Shown: positions 20,861 to 29,442, numbered from the stretch's first letter. The stretch is DNA of 51,552 nucleotides from Prevotella sp. (GCA_022775985.1 JALFIM010000058.1:1-51552); one strand, 5' to 3'. Notes: generated by a model not told the origin, from the letters alone. Program-made: numbers and translations.

Positions 20861-22198
20861 TCATGCTCCCAGCTCCTCAAGGGCGGCCGTGAACTCGCGG
20901 TGGAAGGTGGCTGAGAAGTGCAGTATCTCGCGCCGTGCCTCCTCGTCGAGGCCCCAGATGCTCTCCGTTCCGGCCCTGTGGGCAAGCACACGCTTGGCAC
21001 ACCGCGCTATCTTGCGCTTGTTGTTGCGGGCCTGTAACTGGTCGCCCTGTATGGGTTTCTGCGATACGTAGGAGAAAGCGGTGAGCCTCTTCATGAACGA
21101 CTCGAAGCGGTTGAAGAGCAGAGCCTGGCGCATCATCTTCTCGGGGTCAGCGTCTATGCCCTCCATGTCGATGAGTCCGTCCATGTGCTCATGGCTCCAG
21201 TCGTGCTCATTGAGCCAGTACCACTGAAACGCCATGCGCTGTTCCATGGCCATGAGGCGGTGCGCGAGGTCGTCCTCACCGTCCTCGTCGCACTCTGAGA
21301 ATTTGGTGAAGGCAAAGCGCGACAGCTCCACAGGGTCGCACTTCAGGTCGCTGGCATCATCCATTCCGTTGCCCTCGAGGGTCACGCGCCAGCGGTTGTT
21401 CTTGTTCTTTATGAGTGCGTCGTGCGCCCCCATGAGCAGTTGCGTGAGCGTGCCGCGCTCAGGTATCTGTCCCACTTCGGCCAGTCGGTCGCGCATGTCG
21501 CGCACGGCCATCGTGCCGTCGTCGCGCAGCACGCACAGGTAGTTGAGCTTGTCGCCGTCGAGAAGTACGGAGAAGCGGTCGTTGCTGCCGTCGCCCACGA
21601 ATGCGTAGGTGTATGTATCGGCCTGCTCGTGGGTTATGGTTATGTCGTGGTCGGCCATGTTGCCGTCGGCATCGGCTATGGAGAATCCGACGAATGGTAT
21701 CACGAGGCGCAGCTCGAAAGGCTCGCCGCCATCGGGGGTGAGCACGCAGCGCACGCCGTCGTCGCCGAAGTCGTCCTTGCGTATGACGTAGCCCTCGTCG
21801 GTGAGCCGCGCCTTGTCTACGCTTATGGTGCCCTCGTCCCACGACAGGTCAAACACTATCTCCCTGTCGTCGTCGCGCACCACGCTCAGAAACTCGTCGG
21901 GCCGCATGCCGATGTTGGTCATCTGCACCGGCGATACCTCCTCGTCACCGTCGCCAAGCACCTCGGCGAGTATCGTGCCCGGCATGGGGTCGTCCTCCCA
22001 TTCATCGTCGGGGGCGTTGAGAGACTTGAACACCACGAACGTCATGCGGGCGGGCTTGCGCTCCTCTCCGTCACGGCAGATGAAGAAGGTGGTCTCGTCC
22101 GGCACGTAGAGAGGGGTGGAGATGTACGGGCTTATGCATAGGGGTGAGTAATCGACCTCAGTCCATGAGGCTTTCTTTTGGGTAGAATTGTTTGTCAT
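20861..22198 (-). CDS. Large acidic cytoplasmic protein, function unknown
   Basis: I do not recognise this 445-residue protein. Starting at MTNNSTQKKASW avoids a frame extension through the leader. There is no signal peptide or membrane segment. It is strongly acidic, with runs such as DDEWEDDP and DGDEEVSP, and the middle third repeats short beta-like motifs around Asp-rich turns (VRDDDREIVFDLSWDEGTIS). The last ~110 residues are helical and more basic (NKRKIARCAKRVLAH). Single gene with its own consensus promoter, convergent with the GH2 gene and downstream of tadA on the same strand. A stress, chaperone or nucleoid role would be speculation. Confidence 0.8.
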   Translation of the reverse strand: MTNNSTQKKASWTEVDYSPLCISPYISTPLYVPDETTFFICRDGEERKPARMTFVVFKSLNAPDDEWEDDPMPGTILAEVLGDGDEEVSPVQMTNIGMRPDEFLSVVRDDDREIVFDLSWDEGTISVDKARLTDEGYVIRKDDFGDDGVRCVLTPDGGEPFELRLVIPFVGFSIADADGNMADHDITITHEQADTYTYAFVGDGSNDRFSVLLDGDKLNYLCVLRDDGTMAVRDMRDRLAEVGQIPERGTLTQLLMGAHDALIKNKNNRWRVTLEGNGMDDASDLKCDPVELSRFAFTKFSECDEDGEDDLAHRLMAMEQRMAFQWYWLNEHDWSHEHMDGLIDMEGIDADPEKMMRQALLFNRFESFMKRLTAFSYVSQKPIQGDQLQARNNKRKIARCAKRVLAHRAGTESIWGLDEEARREILHFSATFHREFTAALEELGA

Positions 22199-22315
22199 TG
22201 ATGCTTTGAAGAAGTTATCCTGGCATTGCCATTTCTTGAAAAACGGTTGCAAAGACAGTGCAAACCGAACGCAATAAAGCTTGCTTTAATTGCTGAGGTG
22301 CAGCCTTGTCTTATG

Positions 22316-22346
22316 CAAAGTTACTCAGAATAGCGTTAAGGACAAA
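22316..22346 (-). promoter_or_regulatory. Promoter of the acidic-protein gene
   Basis: On the minus strand TTTG (22343-22346), a 19-bp spacer and TAACTTTG (22316-22323) match the consensus. The leader would be about 110 nt. Confidence 0.75.
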
Positions 22347-22376
22347 ATAAAACTCCCGTTTTTTGGCACTATGTCC

Positions 22377-22442
22377 CCGTAGCGGTGGCGTAGAATAAGA
22401 GCAGTGTTGGTACAATATTGGAGCAGTGGCGGCACGATATGA
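22377..22442. repeat. 22-bp-period array, GAGCAGTG type, three units
   Basis: Units start at 22377, 22399 and 22421. The last two share GAGCAGTG, GG, AC and ATAT at the same positions and the first is degenerate. The array lies between the 3' end of tadA and the promoter of the next minus-strand gene. Confidence 0.6.
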
Positions 22443-22455
22443 CACACCTTCAGAT

Positions 22456-22905
22456 CTACCGTCTGGAGCGGAAAAAGTCCTGCATGAGCGTGCGGCACTC
22501 CTCCTCAAGCACACCTTTCGTCACCGAAGCCTTGGGGTGCAGGGCGCGTGGGGCGTACAGGGCGTAGCCCCGCTTTATGTCATCGGCACCGTACACTATG
22601 CGGTCTACCTGTGCCCATCCTATGGCTCCTGCGCACATCACGCACGGCTCTACGGTGACGTACAGCGTGCAGCCCTTGAGATATTTGCCCCCGAGGGCCG
22701 ACGCCGCCATGGTAAGGGCCTGCATTTCGGCGTGAGCGGTGACGTCGCAGAGCGTCTCCGTGAGGTTGTGGGCGCGTGCTATGATGCGTCCTGCCGCCAC
22801 TATCACGGCACCGATGGGTATCTCGCCCTCTGCCAGGGCGGCACGGGCCTCTGCCAGGGCGGCACGCATGTACCGTTCATCGTCGTCTGTCATTGTGTGT
22901 TGCAT
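22456..22905 (-). CDS. tadA: tRNA-adenosine deaminase / nucleoside deaminase
   Basis: The 149-residue protein has the zinc-dependent deaminase signature: H58-A-E60 (TAHAEMQAL) and P-C88-x-x-C91 (EPCVMCAGA). TadA converts the wobble adenosine 34 of arginine tRNA to inosine and is normally essential. A second start (MTDDDERYM, 12 bp downstream) is equally possible. The N-terminal helix contains a 21-bp tandem duplication that encodes repeated RAALAE, an in-frame expansion that lengthens the first helix slightly. The end (CRTLMQDFFRSRR) is typical of TadA rather than of cytidine deaminases. Confidence 0.92.
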   Translation of the reverse strand: MQHTMTDDDERYMRAALAEARAALAEGEIPIGAVIVAAGRIIARAHNLTETLCDVTAHAEMQALTMAASALGGKYLKGCTLYVTVEPCVMCAGAIGWAQVDRIVYGADDIKRGYALYAPRALHPKASVTKGVLEEECRTLMQDFFRSRR

Positions 22906-23063
22906 ATATATAATGTTGTGGTATGTGTGATATGATGTTATGGTGAGTGTACTCTAAACACTAACGTGCCGTGCGCCCTTTTATTTTCCTGCGGCACCTT
23001 TTATTTATATATATGTATGTGGCTGAATGACGAAAAAACTGTTCATGCAATGCAATTTGTAGG

Positions 23064-23090
23064 CCAAAAAGCCGTGCCGTGGCTTTTTTG
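23064..23090 (+). other. Hairpin with a T run upstream of the GH76-like gene
   Basis: CCAAAAAGCC and GGCTTTTTTG pair around GTGCCGT. Read on the plus strand it looks like a terminator, but no plus-strand gene precedes it. It may end an unseen short transcript or act as a barrier to upstream transcription. Confidence 0.35.
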
Positions 23091-23126
23091 TGAGCCAAAC
23101 ATGCGTGTCGTAAGCGGAAAAACACG

Positions 23127-23134
23127 TAACTTTG
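23127..23134 (+). promoter_or_regulatory. -7 promoter element of the GH76-like gene
   Basis: TAACTTTG fits the -7 consensus and lies 38 bp upstream of the start codon. The -33 box is not recognisable, which may mean an activator is required. Confidence 0.55.
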
Positions 23135-23171
23135 TACATAAACTAATATTTAATAGCCTAAATAAAAGGAA

Positions 23172-24773
23172 ATGAGAAAAATATTCTTCAGTCTCGCCTT
23201 GATGCTGACGGCGACGTTTGCATCGGCACAGGAGACACTCACAGAGACGGAACTCGCTAAGAGAAACATCACGCGTGCCATGGCTCTGCTCGACGCTACG
23301 ATGTCAAAGTGCTTCAGCGGAACGGCTATGCGCATGGGCGACATCTATAATCTGAGTGCCAAGCGTTCCGAGGGTACGGCTGATGTGTGGCCATACACGG
23401 CCGCGCTGGAGGCCACCAACTCCGTGATGGAGGCCCTCACGCTCACCAAGGACAAGTTCCCCGAGCTGTATGAGGCCAACTTCGCACGCTACAAGTCGCA
23501 GATGTCGAAGCTCTACACAAACCTCGGCTACTACAAGGGTACCTATACCCTCACGTCGTACACGCAGACCAGCAAGTGGAGCGTGTACGGAGTACACCGT
23601 GGAAGCACCGTAGGCTCTGCCACGGTGACGGGCATCGAGAACGTGTACGACGACCAGATGTGGATAGCACGTGAGCTTATCAGGGCTTACAAGAACACCG
23701 GTGAAACAAAATACCTGACTCAGGCAGAATACCTTACAAGTTACATTCTCGATGGATGGGACTGCTATCTCGACGCAGACGGCAACGAATACGGTGGTAT
23801 ATCGTGGGGTCCCGGTTACAACTCGAAGCACTCGTGCAGCAACGCGCCTATCGTGTCGCCGCTCGTTTGGCTCGCACAAATCTATAAGGACAAGGACGAT
23901 GAGGCCACACACCGCTTCATCGCTGCCGACGGCAAACGCCAGACGGAGACCATGAAGAAGTCTGACTACTATCTGCTCTTCGCCAAGAAAGTGTATGCCT
24001 GGCAGAAAACGAAGCTCTTTAATTCATCAACAGGCGTGTATTGGGACATGCTCGGCGCCGACGGTACACTGCAATACGAGACCGTCGACGGCCAGCGGTA
24101 CCGTAAGCACGTAGATACTGGCGGACCCGTCGGCACGGAGTTCACCTACAACACGGGCACGATGCTCTCGGGAGCATGCGACCTGTATGAGTTCACGGGG
24201 GATGAGTCGTACCTCACCGACCTCACGGCTCTTGCCAACAAGTCATGGTTGAAGTTCCGTGGCACGTCGAAGCGCATTGGCGGAAAGGTGTACTACCCCT
24301 TCCCTTACGACTCTGATACAAAGAGCGGATTCAACGCTTGGTTTGACGACGTGCTGCTGAGGGCATACGTAGTGAGCTACTCCATGGAGCAGCCGAGGTC
24401 TCTCGCCAAGGGCTACTACTCCAAGATGGGCTGCGAGGCATTCCAGAACAATCTCGACTATGCCTATGAGAACTACCTGTGGGAGGACTTCCTGCCCAAC
24501 AACATGCTCGGAGGCTGGGAGAAGAACACCGTGACCAAGGGCTTCCATCAGCTCGCGTTCGCATCGGAATACGGCGTGCTGGTAGACTTCCTGCTCAAGA
24601 AGAGCGCGGTGCTCGGCATCGAAAATTTTAAGGAGGAGGCATCGGACAAGAGCGTTGACGTGTATAATATCTCAGGGCAACGTCTGCGCCACAATGTCTC
24701 CTCAGACAAAGCCCTCGATGGACTCGACCGCGGCATATACGTGGTGGGTGGCAAGAAGAAGGCCGTGCAGTGA
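23172..24773 (+). CDS. Secreted glycoside hydrolase, GH76-like (alpha-1,6-mannanase type)
   Basis: The 533-residue protein starts with a signal peptide (MRKIFFSLALMLTATFASAQ). The body is helical and patterned like an (alpha/alpha)6 barrel. The adjacent aspartates typical of GH76 catalysis are seen at D160-D161 (VYDDQMWIARELIRAY), and GGISWGPGYNSKHSCSNAP and FTYNTGTMLSGACDLYE are family-like motifs. GH76 enzymes cut alpha-1,6-mannan, for example of fungal cell walls. The assignment is by motif recall, so related helical-barrel families are possible. The end (VDVYNISGQRLR...LDRGIYVVGGKKKAVQ) is a C-terminal sorting tail similar to that of the Ig-like protein at 9.9 kb. Confidence 0.8.
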   Translation: MRKIFFSLALMLTATFASAQETLTETELAKRNITRAMALLDATMSKCFSGTAMRMGDIYNLSAKRSEGTADVWPYTAALEATNSVMEALTLTKDKFPELYEANFARYKSQMSKLYTNLGYYKGTYTLTSYTQTSKWSVYGVHRGSTVGSATVTGIENVYDDQMWIARELIRAYKNTGETKYLTQAEYLTSYILDGWDCYLDADGNEYGGISWGPGYNSKHSCSNAPIVSPLVWLAQIYKDKDDEATHRFIAADGKRQTETMKKSDYYLLFAKKVYAWQKTKLFNSSTGVYWDMLGADGTLQYETVDGQRYRKHVDTGGPVGTEFTYNTGTMLSGACDLYEFTGDESYLTDLTALANKSWLKFRGTSKRIGGKVYYPFPYDSDTKSGFNAWFDDVLLRAYVVSYSMEQPRSLAKGYYSKMGCEAFQNNLDYAYENYLWEDFLPNNMLGGWEKNTVTKGFHQLAFASEYGVLVDFLLKKSAVLGIENFKEEASDKSVDVYNISGQRLRHNVSSDKALDGLDRGIYVVGGKKKAVQ

Positions 24774-24862
24774 ATGACGCGCGGCATGACGGCCACTTAT
24801 GGCATGTACTTACGAAAGTAAATGTATGATATATTGTTAATAATTGGTCTTAGTAAAACTAT

Positions 24863-24910
24863 GAGCCGCTGGCACGAAGCTGTATGCTTCAGTGTCGGCG
24901 GCTTTCTTTT
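24863..24910 (+). terminator. Terminator of the GH76-like gene
   Basis: AGCCGCTGGCAC pairs with GTGTCGGCGGGCT with one bulged G and two wobbles, and an inner GAAGC/GCTTC stem extends it. TTCTTTT follows. It overlaps the first units of the 22-bp array. Confidence 0.7.
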
Positions 24911-25068
24911 GTCTCGTTGACAGGACTTCTTTGTTCCGTGCCAACGGCTTTTTATTCCGCGTCAGCGGCTTATTAGTATAGCGTCAGCGGCTTGTTAGTA
25001 TAGCGTCAGCGGCTTTTCAATTCTTTATCAGCGTTTCCTTTATTCTGCGTCAGCGGCACTCATACGTG
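24893..25068. repeat. 22-bp-period array, GCGTCAGCGG type, about eight units, reaching into a CDS
   Basis: Units start every 22 bp from 24893 to 25047. Those at 24959, 24981, 25003 and 25047 begin with GCGTCAGCGGC, and those at 24893, 24915, 24937 and 25025 are degenerate but in phase. The final unit contains the stop codon and last codons of the minus-strand gene ending at 25050. The array lies between convergent genes in an otherwise empty 276-bp gap. Confidence 0.8.
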
Positions 25069-27002
25069 CGGCTTGCCTCCTTGTTGTCAGACAATACCTG
25101 CATGGTGAGCTTGCCGTTGTGGCTGCGCAGCACTATGGCCGTTGCCTTGGAGGGCGACGGGCCGCCGCCTATCATCACGGGGTAGGGGCATCCGTCGGCA
25201 CCGTCGGGGTGGAATGCGGCCTTGTGCGTGTGCGCTCCGATGGCTATGTCGAACGGTGCCTTGCTCAGGACAGGGCCCCACAGGCTGGTGCATGGGCGGT
25301 AGCTGTCGGTGTTGCCGAACACGGGTATGTGGCTGATGAGCACATGATGGTGTGCGCGGCGGAACGCCTTGCTCTTGAGCTCGGACGTGATGAACGACAG
25401 TTGGTCGCGGCGCAGCTGGTCGAAATCGTTGAGACCGGCGTACACAGACGTGGAGTCGGGCTTGTCCTCGCCGCAGTCGAGCATCACTATACGGGTGTCG
25501 CCCCACGTCAGGGCGCAGTATGTCTTGCCGCCATAGTAGCCTATGAGGTGGTGCATGCCCGCAGAGTAGAAGTTGCGTATCTCGTGATTGCCGCGCAGGA
25601 AGATGCTTGGCTTGCACGCTCCGCCTATCGGGTCGGTGAGCGAGTGTATCATGCTGAGGGCATGACTGCGGCTCGACGGCTCGGGCAGACAGTCGCCATT
25701 GAACACCACGAAGTCGTAGTCTATGCCGCTGATGAGCTGTCGCAGACGGTCGTAGGCGGCCTTGTTCTCATGCAGGTCGTTGAATATCACGCAGGTGAAG
25801 TCGCCGCCACGGTCTGACGGAGTGGTGAAACTGTAGAACTGCGTGCGCAGTGTGTCGCCGCCGAAATGGTTCTCGTACGAACGCTTCATGAGCAGTTCGG
25901 TGGCGCATACGCGGTAGTAGTAGCGCGTGGCAGGGGCGAGACTGTCGAGCCGTATGGTGTTGTCGGTGTCGAAGCACACCTCCTGTCCGTCGAGCAGGGT
26001 GCGCTTCCTGCGCAGCGACAGGGTGTCGGTGCCGTACTCTATCCAGCAGTGGCACACGCTGTTTGTCTGAAACATGACATCCACTGAGGTGGGCGTGGCG
26101 AGCTGGAGGTATGGCGGTGTGGTCATCAGCCGGTCGGTGGGAGTGGGCAGTATGAGCTCCGCCGCTACGGGACGGTGGTCAGAGGCTGCCGTCTCCTGTA
26201 CCACGGTGCTGCTGCATACCACGGCGGCCTCGCCTACGTATGGCCTGTATGGTGCCCACTGACTGTCGGCCTTGCCACTGCGCCGTGCCTCGCCCTGCCG
26301 CTTGTACACGGCTATGTAGTCGAGACATGCGGTAGGCTTGTCGGCAGGGAAGGTGGGAGTGGCTGTGTCTGTGCATACCTGAAACATCTCCGTGAGGGCC
26401 TTGATGAATGCCGACTGAGGCCTGGCGTTCCAGTCGCCGGCTACGATGAACGGCTTGTCGTAGCTCTCTGCCGTGCTGATGATTATGGGCAGGGAGCGCA
26501 TGCGCTCCTCCTCGTCAAGCGACAGGTGCGTGCATGCGAATACGAAGTCGGCATATTCGGCCACGAGCAGGGTGCGGCGCTCGCGGCTTCCCGGCAACTC
26601 ATGCTGCGTGACACGCAGCGGACGGTGGCGCGAGAGTATGCCCACGCCGTATTTGCCGCCCTGGAAGTCGATGGCTGGGCCGTAGATGTCGTGGTACGCC
26701 ATGAGCCGTGCCATTGTGCCGAGCGCGTATGTCTGCGCCGTGCGTGAGGTCATGCTGTCTACCTCCTGCACGGCTATCACGTCGGCGTTGAGGCCATCGA
26801 GCGTGGCGGCGAGGCGTGCGAAGTCGGTCTTGCGGTCGAGTCCCTCGCCGTGATGGATGTTGTACGATGCCACGCGCAGGCGCAGCGGCAGTGCGGTGGT
26901 GGTGGCTGTGGTCTGCGATACGGCCGCCGTGACTGACAGCAGCGTGAGCAGTAGTGTGGCGATGATGCGCATGGTGGCGCGTGCCTTGGTCGGAATGGTC
27001 AT
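25050..27002 (-). CDS. Secreted fusion of an EEP-family domain and a calcineurin-like phosphoesterase
   Basis: The 650-residue protein joins two phosphoesterases. After a signal peptide (core ATLLLTLLSVTAAVSQ) the EEP domain covers about residues 40-285 (ASYNIHHGEG, VIAVQEVDS, VAGDWNARP, LDYIAVYK, SDHRPVAAE). A fibronectin-III-like linker (about 295-395, LAPATRYYYRV) precedes a metallophosphatase domain with the full metal set: FNDLHENK, FNGDCLP, RGNHEI, LISHIP and GAHTH. The FN3-plus-phosphatase half resembles purple acid phosphatases. The start at 27002 has the A/T-rich upstream region usual here; 26972 is an alternative. It is the last gene of a two-component operon, 34 bp after the kinase, which suggests phosphate or nucleotide scavenging (inference). 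The 3' end lies in a 22-bp array. Confidence 0.88.
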   Translation of the reverse strand: MTIPTKARATMRIIATLLLTLLSVTAAVSQTTATTTALPLRLRVASYNIHHGEGLDRKTDFARLAATLDGLNADVIAVQEVDSMTSRTAQTYALGTMARLMAYHDIYGPAIDFQGGKYGVGILSRHRPLRVTQHELPGSRERRTLLVAEYADFVFACTHLSLDEEERMRSLPIIISTAESYDKPFIVAGDWNARPQSAFIKALTEMFQVCTDTATPTFPADKPTACLDYIAVYKRQGEARRSGKADSQWAPYRPYVGEAAVVCSSTVVQETAASDHRPVAAELILPTPTDRLMTTPPYLQLATPTSVDVMFQTNSVCHCWIEYGTDTLSLRRKRTLLDGQEVCFDTDNTIRLDSLAPATRYYYRVCATELLMKRSYENHFGGDTLRTQFYSFTTPSDRGGDFTCVIFNDLHENKAAYDRLRQLISGIDYDFVVFNGDCLPEPSSRSHALSMIHSLTDPIGGACKPSIFLRGNHEIRNFYSAGMHHLIGYYGGKTYCALTWGDTRIVMLDCGEDKPDSTSVYAGLNDFDQLRRDQLSFITSELKSKAFRRAHHHVLISHIPVFGNTDSYRPCTSLWGPVLSKAPFDIAIGAHTHKAAFHPDGADGCPYPVMIGGGPSPSKATAIVLRSHNGKLTMQVLSDNKEASRTYECR

Positions 27003-27036
27003 GCTATTATGGGTTTAAGTGATTGTCGTGGTGCGG

Positions 27037-28473
27037 CTATGCCGTGCCGTCGGTGCTGCGTCCGCCCTTGGTTATGGAGAACTTGAAGCACAATCCGCCC
27101 GTGGGCAGGTTGCTGGCCGCTATCGTGCCGCCGTGCAGCAGCACCGCGTTCTTCACGATGGCGAGCCCCAGTCCTGTGCCGCCCATCTTGCGGCTGCGTC
27201 CCTTGTCTATGCGGTAGAACCGCTCGAAGAGGCGCGGCAGGTGCTCGGCAGACACCCCTATGCCGTTGTCGCAGAACATGAACAGCCATGCGTCGCCGCC
27301 GTCGGTGGCACTGATTGTTATCGTGGTGCTGTCGCCGGCGTATGCTATGGCGTTGTCGGTGAGGTTGCGGAATATGCTGTACAGTAGGCTGTGGCTGCCG
27401 TTGACGGGCATCGCTTGTGGCAGGTCGCAGACGAATGCCATGTGCTTGGCCTTCAGCTGGAGTGCCGTCTCCTTGCTGATGGCGGCTATGATGGCGGCTA
27501 TGTCCACATCGCCGAACTCAATGAGGCCGGGCGCGTCATCAAGACGGTTGAGCGTGGATATGTCGGTGAGTAGGGCCGTGAGCCGCTGGCTCTGCGCGAA
27601 GCAGCGTTGGAGGAACTGCTGGCGCGTAGGCTCGTCGATGCGCGGATTGCTGAGTATGGTCTCCAGATAGCCCTGGATGCTCGCCACGGGGGTTTTCAGC
27701 TCATGCGCTATGTTCTGCGTGAGCTGCCGTTTCAGCTCGTCCTGCTCCTTGCGCGTGGTCTGCAGACGCTTGTATATCTTGATAATCTTCTCCGCTATCT
27801 CGCCCAGCTCGTCATCGGGGAAGGCCACGAGGTCCTCCGTGTCGAGCGACTCACCATGGTCGGCACGGCTGGCGAAGAGCCGCAGCTTGTTGATGTTGTC
27901 GCCGAGCCTGCTCGTGAATCGGTAGAGTATGAGGGTGAGCAGTGCCACGGCAGAGAGCGCGAACCAGATGTAGTGTTGGTCGGCCCGCAGCGACTCCGCT
28001 AAGTTGTCGTCGTACGGAAGGGCACTGCGCACCACCAGTCCCTTGTCCTTGAAGTATGTTGCGGAGTAGAAGAAATAGTCGTTGAGGGTGGTGCTGTTGC
28101 GCTCCACGGTGTAGCCGCTGCCCATGCTGAGGGCCGTCTGCACCTCGGGCCGCGTGCTGTGGTCGGGCAGACTGGTGTATGACTTCAGGCGGCTGTCGTA
28201 TATCACCTTGCCCAGGCGGTTGATGATGGTGACGCGGAGTTCTGGCATGGCGTGCCGCCTGACGTACAGGTCGAGTGCGTCCTCGCTCATTGGGCGCATG
28301 TAGTGCATGGCTTCGGCCATGCGTGCGTTGTAGTCTTGCAGCTGCATGTTGAGCCGGTCGGTCTTGTACTGCTTCTCACGCGTCTGCTGAAACACTATGA
28401 ACGCGGCGGCGAAAAGTATGAATACCGACAATACACTGAAGTAGAGTTTGTTGCCTATGCTTATCTTCTTCAT
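27037..28473 (-). CDS. Sensor histidine kinase, PhoR-like architecture
   Basis: The 478-residue inner-membrane kinase has two transmembrane segments (about residues 10-29 and 168-186) enclosing a ~140-residue periplasmic sensor domain, followed by a HAMP-like region, the dimerisation/phosphoacceptor helix (NIAHELKTPVASIQG, H257) and the ATPase domain with N box (RNLTDNAIAY), G1 (FCDNGIGVS), F box (LFERFYRID) and G2 (GGTGLGLAIVKN). The cognate regulator lies 86 bp upstream on the same strand. The architecture is of the PhoR/PhoB type, but the signal cannot be read from the sequence. Confidence 0.95.
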   Translation of the reverse strand: MKKISIGNKLYFSVLSVFILFAAAFIVFQQTREKQYKTDRLNMQLQDYNARMAEAMHYMRPMSEDALDLYVRRHAMPELRVTIINRLGKVIYDSRLKSYTSLPDHSTRPEVQTALSMGSGYTVERNSTTLNDYFFYSATYFKDKGLVVRSALPYDDNLAESLRADQHYIWFALSAVALLTLILYRFTSRLGDNINKLRLFASRADHGESLDTEDLVAFPDDELGEIAEKIIKIYKRLQTTRKEQDELKRQLTQNIAHELKTPVASIQGYLETILSNPRIDEPTRQQFLQRCFAQSQRLTALLTDISTLNRLDDAPGLIEFGDVDIAAIIAAISKETALQLKAKHMAFVCDLPQAMPVNGSHSLLYSIFRNLTDNAIAYAGDSTTITISATDGGDAWLFMFCDNGIGVSAEHLPRLFERFYRIDKGRSRKMGGTGLGLAIVKNAVLLHGGTIAASNLPTGGLCFKFSITKGGRSTDGTA

Positions 28474-28559
28474 GGGTGATGCGTTGACATGATGGTTAGG
28501 TAGTGGTGTGTATGTGCTGCGGCCCTGCGACTTGTGCGCTCATGGACGGCCGCCGTGGG

Positions 28560-29246
28560 TCAGGCCTCGAAGTAGTAGCCGAAGCCGAGCCGCGTGACTA
28601 TGCACTTGGAGAAGCGTCCTATCTTCTTGCGCAGCCGCGTGATGTTGACATCCACGGTGCGGTCGAGCACCAGCACATCCTTAGGCCATACGCGGTCTAT
28701 GAGTTCCTGTCGCGAGAACACGCGGCCGCGCTCGTCGAGCAGCAGGTGCAGCAGCTCAAACTCGGTCTTGGTGAACGGCACGTCCACACCGTCTACGCTG
28801 ACCGTCTTCAGGTCCATGTTCATCACTATGCCCTGGTATGCCAGCACGTTGGACGGCGTGCCCTGCGGTTCGGCCGTGCGCCTGATGACAGCCCGCACGC
28901 GCACCATCACCTCACGTATGGAGAACGGTTTGGATATGTAGTCGTCGGCACCGAGGTTGAATCCGGTCACGGTGTCGTTCTCGGTGTCGCGTGCCGTGAG
29001 GAATATGATGGGCACCTTGGCGGTGGATGGGTTGTCCTTGAGCTTGCGTGCCATGGCAAACCCCGACATGCCGCCCATCATCACGTCGAGCAGCAGCAGG
29101 TCGAACGTCTGTATGTCGAGGCCCAGTGCCTCCTCGGCCGAGGTGGCGGTCTGCACCTCATAGCCCTCAGTCTCGAGGTTGAACTTCAGTATCTCGAGCA
29201 AGTCCTGCTCATCATCTACCACCAGTACTTTGTGTTTCTTTTCCAT
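28560..29246 (-). CDS. Response regulator, OmpR/PhoB family
   Basis: The 228-residue regulator has a receiver (VLVVDDEQDLLEIL; phosphoacceptor D54 in LLLDVMM; LTAR; lysine in SKPFS) and a winged-helix DNA-binding domain (residues about 130-228; RTVDVNITRLRKKI, RLGFGYYF). It is the first gene of the operon with its kinase and the phosphoesterase fusion. The promoter region carries a palindrome where the -33 box should be, which suggests binding by this or another activator. Confidence 0.95.
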   Translation of the reverse strand: MEKKHKVLVVDDEQDLLEILKFNLETEGYEVQTATSAEEALGLDIQTFDLLLLDVMMGGMSGFAMARKLKDNPSTAKVPIIFLTARDTENDTVTGFNLGADDYISKPFSIREVMVRVRAVIRRTAEPQGTPSNVLAYQGIVMNMDLKTVSVDGVDVPFTKTEFELLHLLLDERGRVFSRQELIDRVWPKDVLVLDRTVDVNITRLRKKIGRFSKCIVTRLGFGYYFEA

Positions 29247-29277
29247 ATCTTTACAGTCTTTTGTCGTATTGTGGCGG

Positions 29278-29307
29278 CAAAATTAGGCATGTATTTGTTC
29301 ATACATG
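29278..29307 (-). promoter_or_regulatory. Promoter of the two-component operon with an adjacent palindrome
   Basis: On the minus strand TAATTTTG (29278-29285) is the -7 element, 32 bp upstream of the regulator's start. Just upstream, CATGTAT-6 nt-ATACATG (29288-29307) is a perfect inverted repeat, and the usual TTTG -33 box is missing. This is a plausible operator for a dimeric activator. Confidence 0.5.
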
Positions 29308-29353
29308 TTGCGACGGTGTTACAATCGTATTACACTTCAGGATATACCACATT

Positions 29354-29442
29354 GCGAAACGGCCCGTTTTGGCCCGCGATTCGGCCCATTTCGCATGATG
29401 AAACGGCCCATTTCACAAGCCAAAACGGGCCGTTTTGCAATG
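29354..29442. repeat. 22-bp-period array, GGGCC type, four units (site D)
   Basis: Units start at 29354, 29376 (23 bp), 29399 and 29421. The outer units form a perfect 16-bp inverted repeat (AAACGGCCCGTTTTGG at 29357-29372 with 29420-29435). The flank TTTTGCAATGCGTTGA resembles the flanks of sites A and C, so the element seems to have a defined end. It lies between two genes on the minus strand, near the promoter above. Confidence 0.85.
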
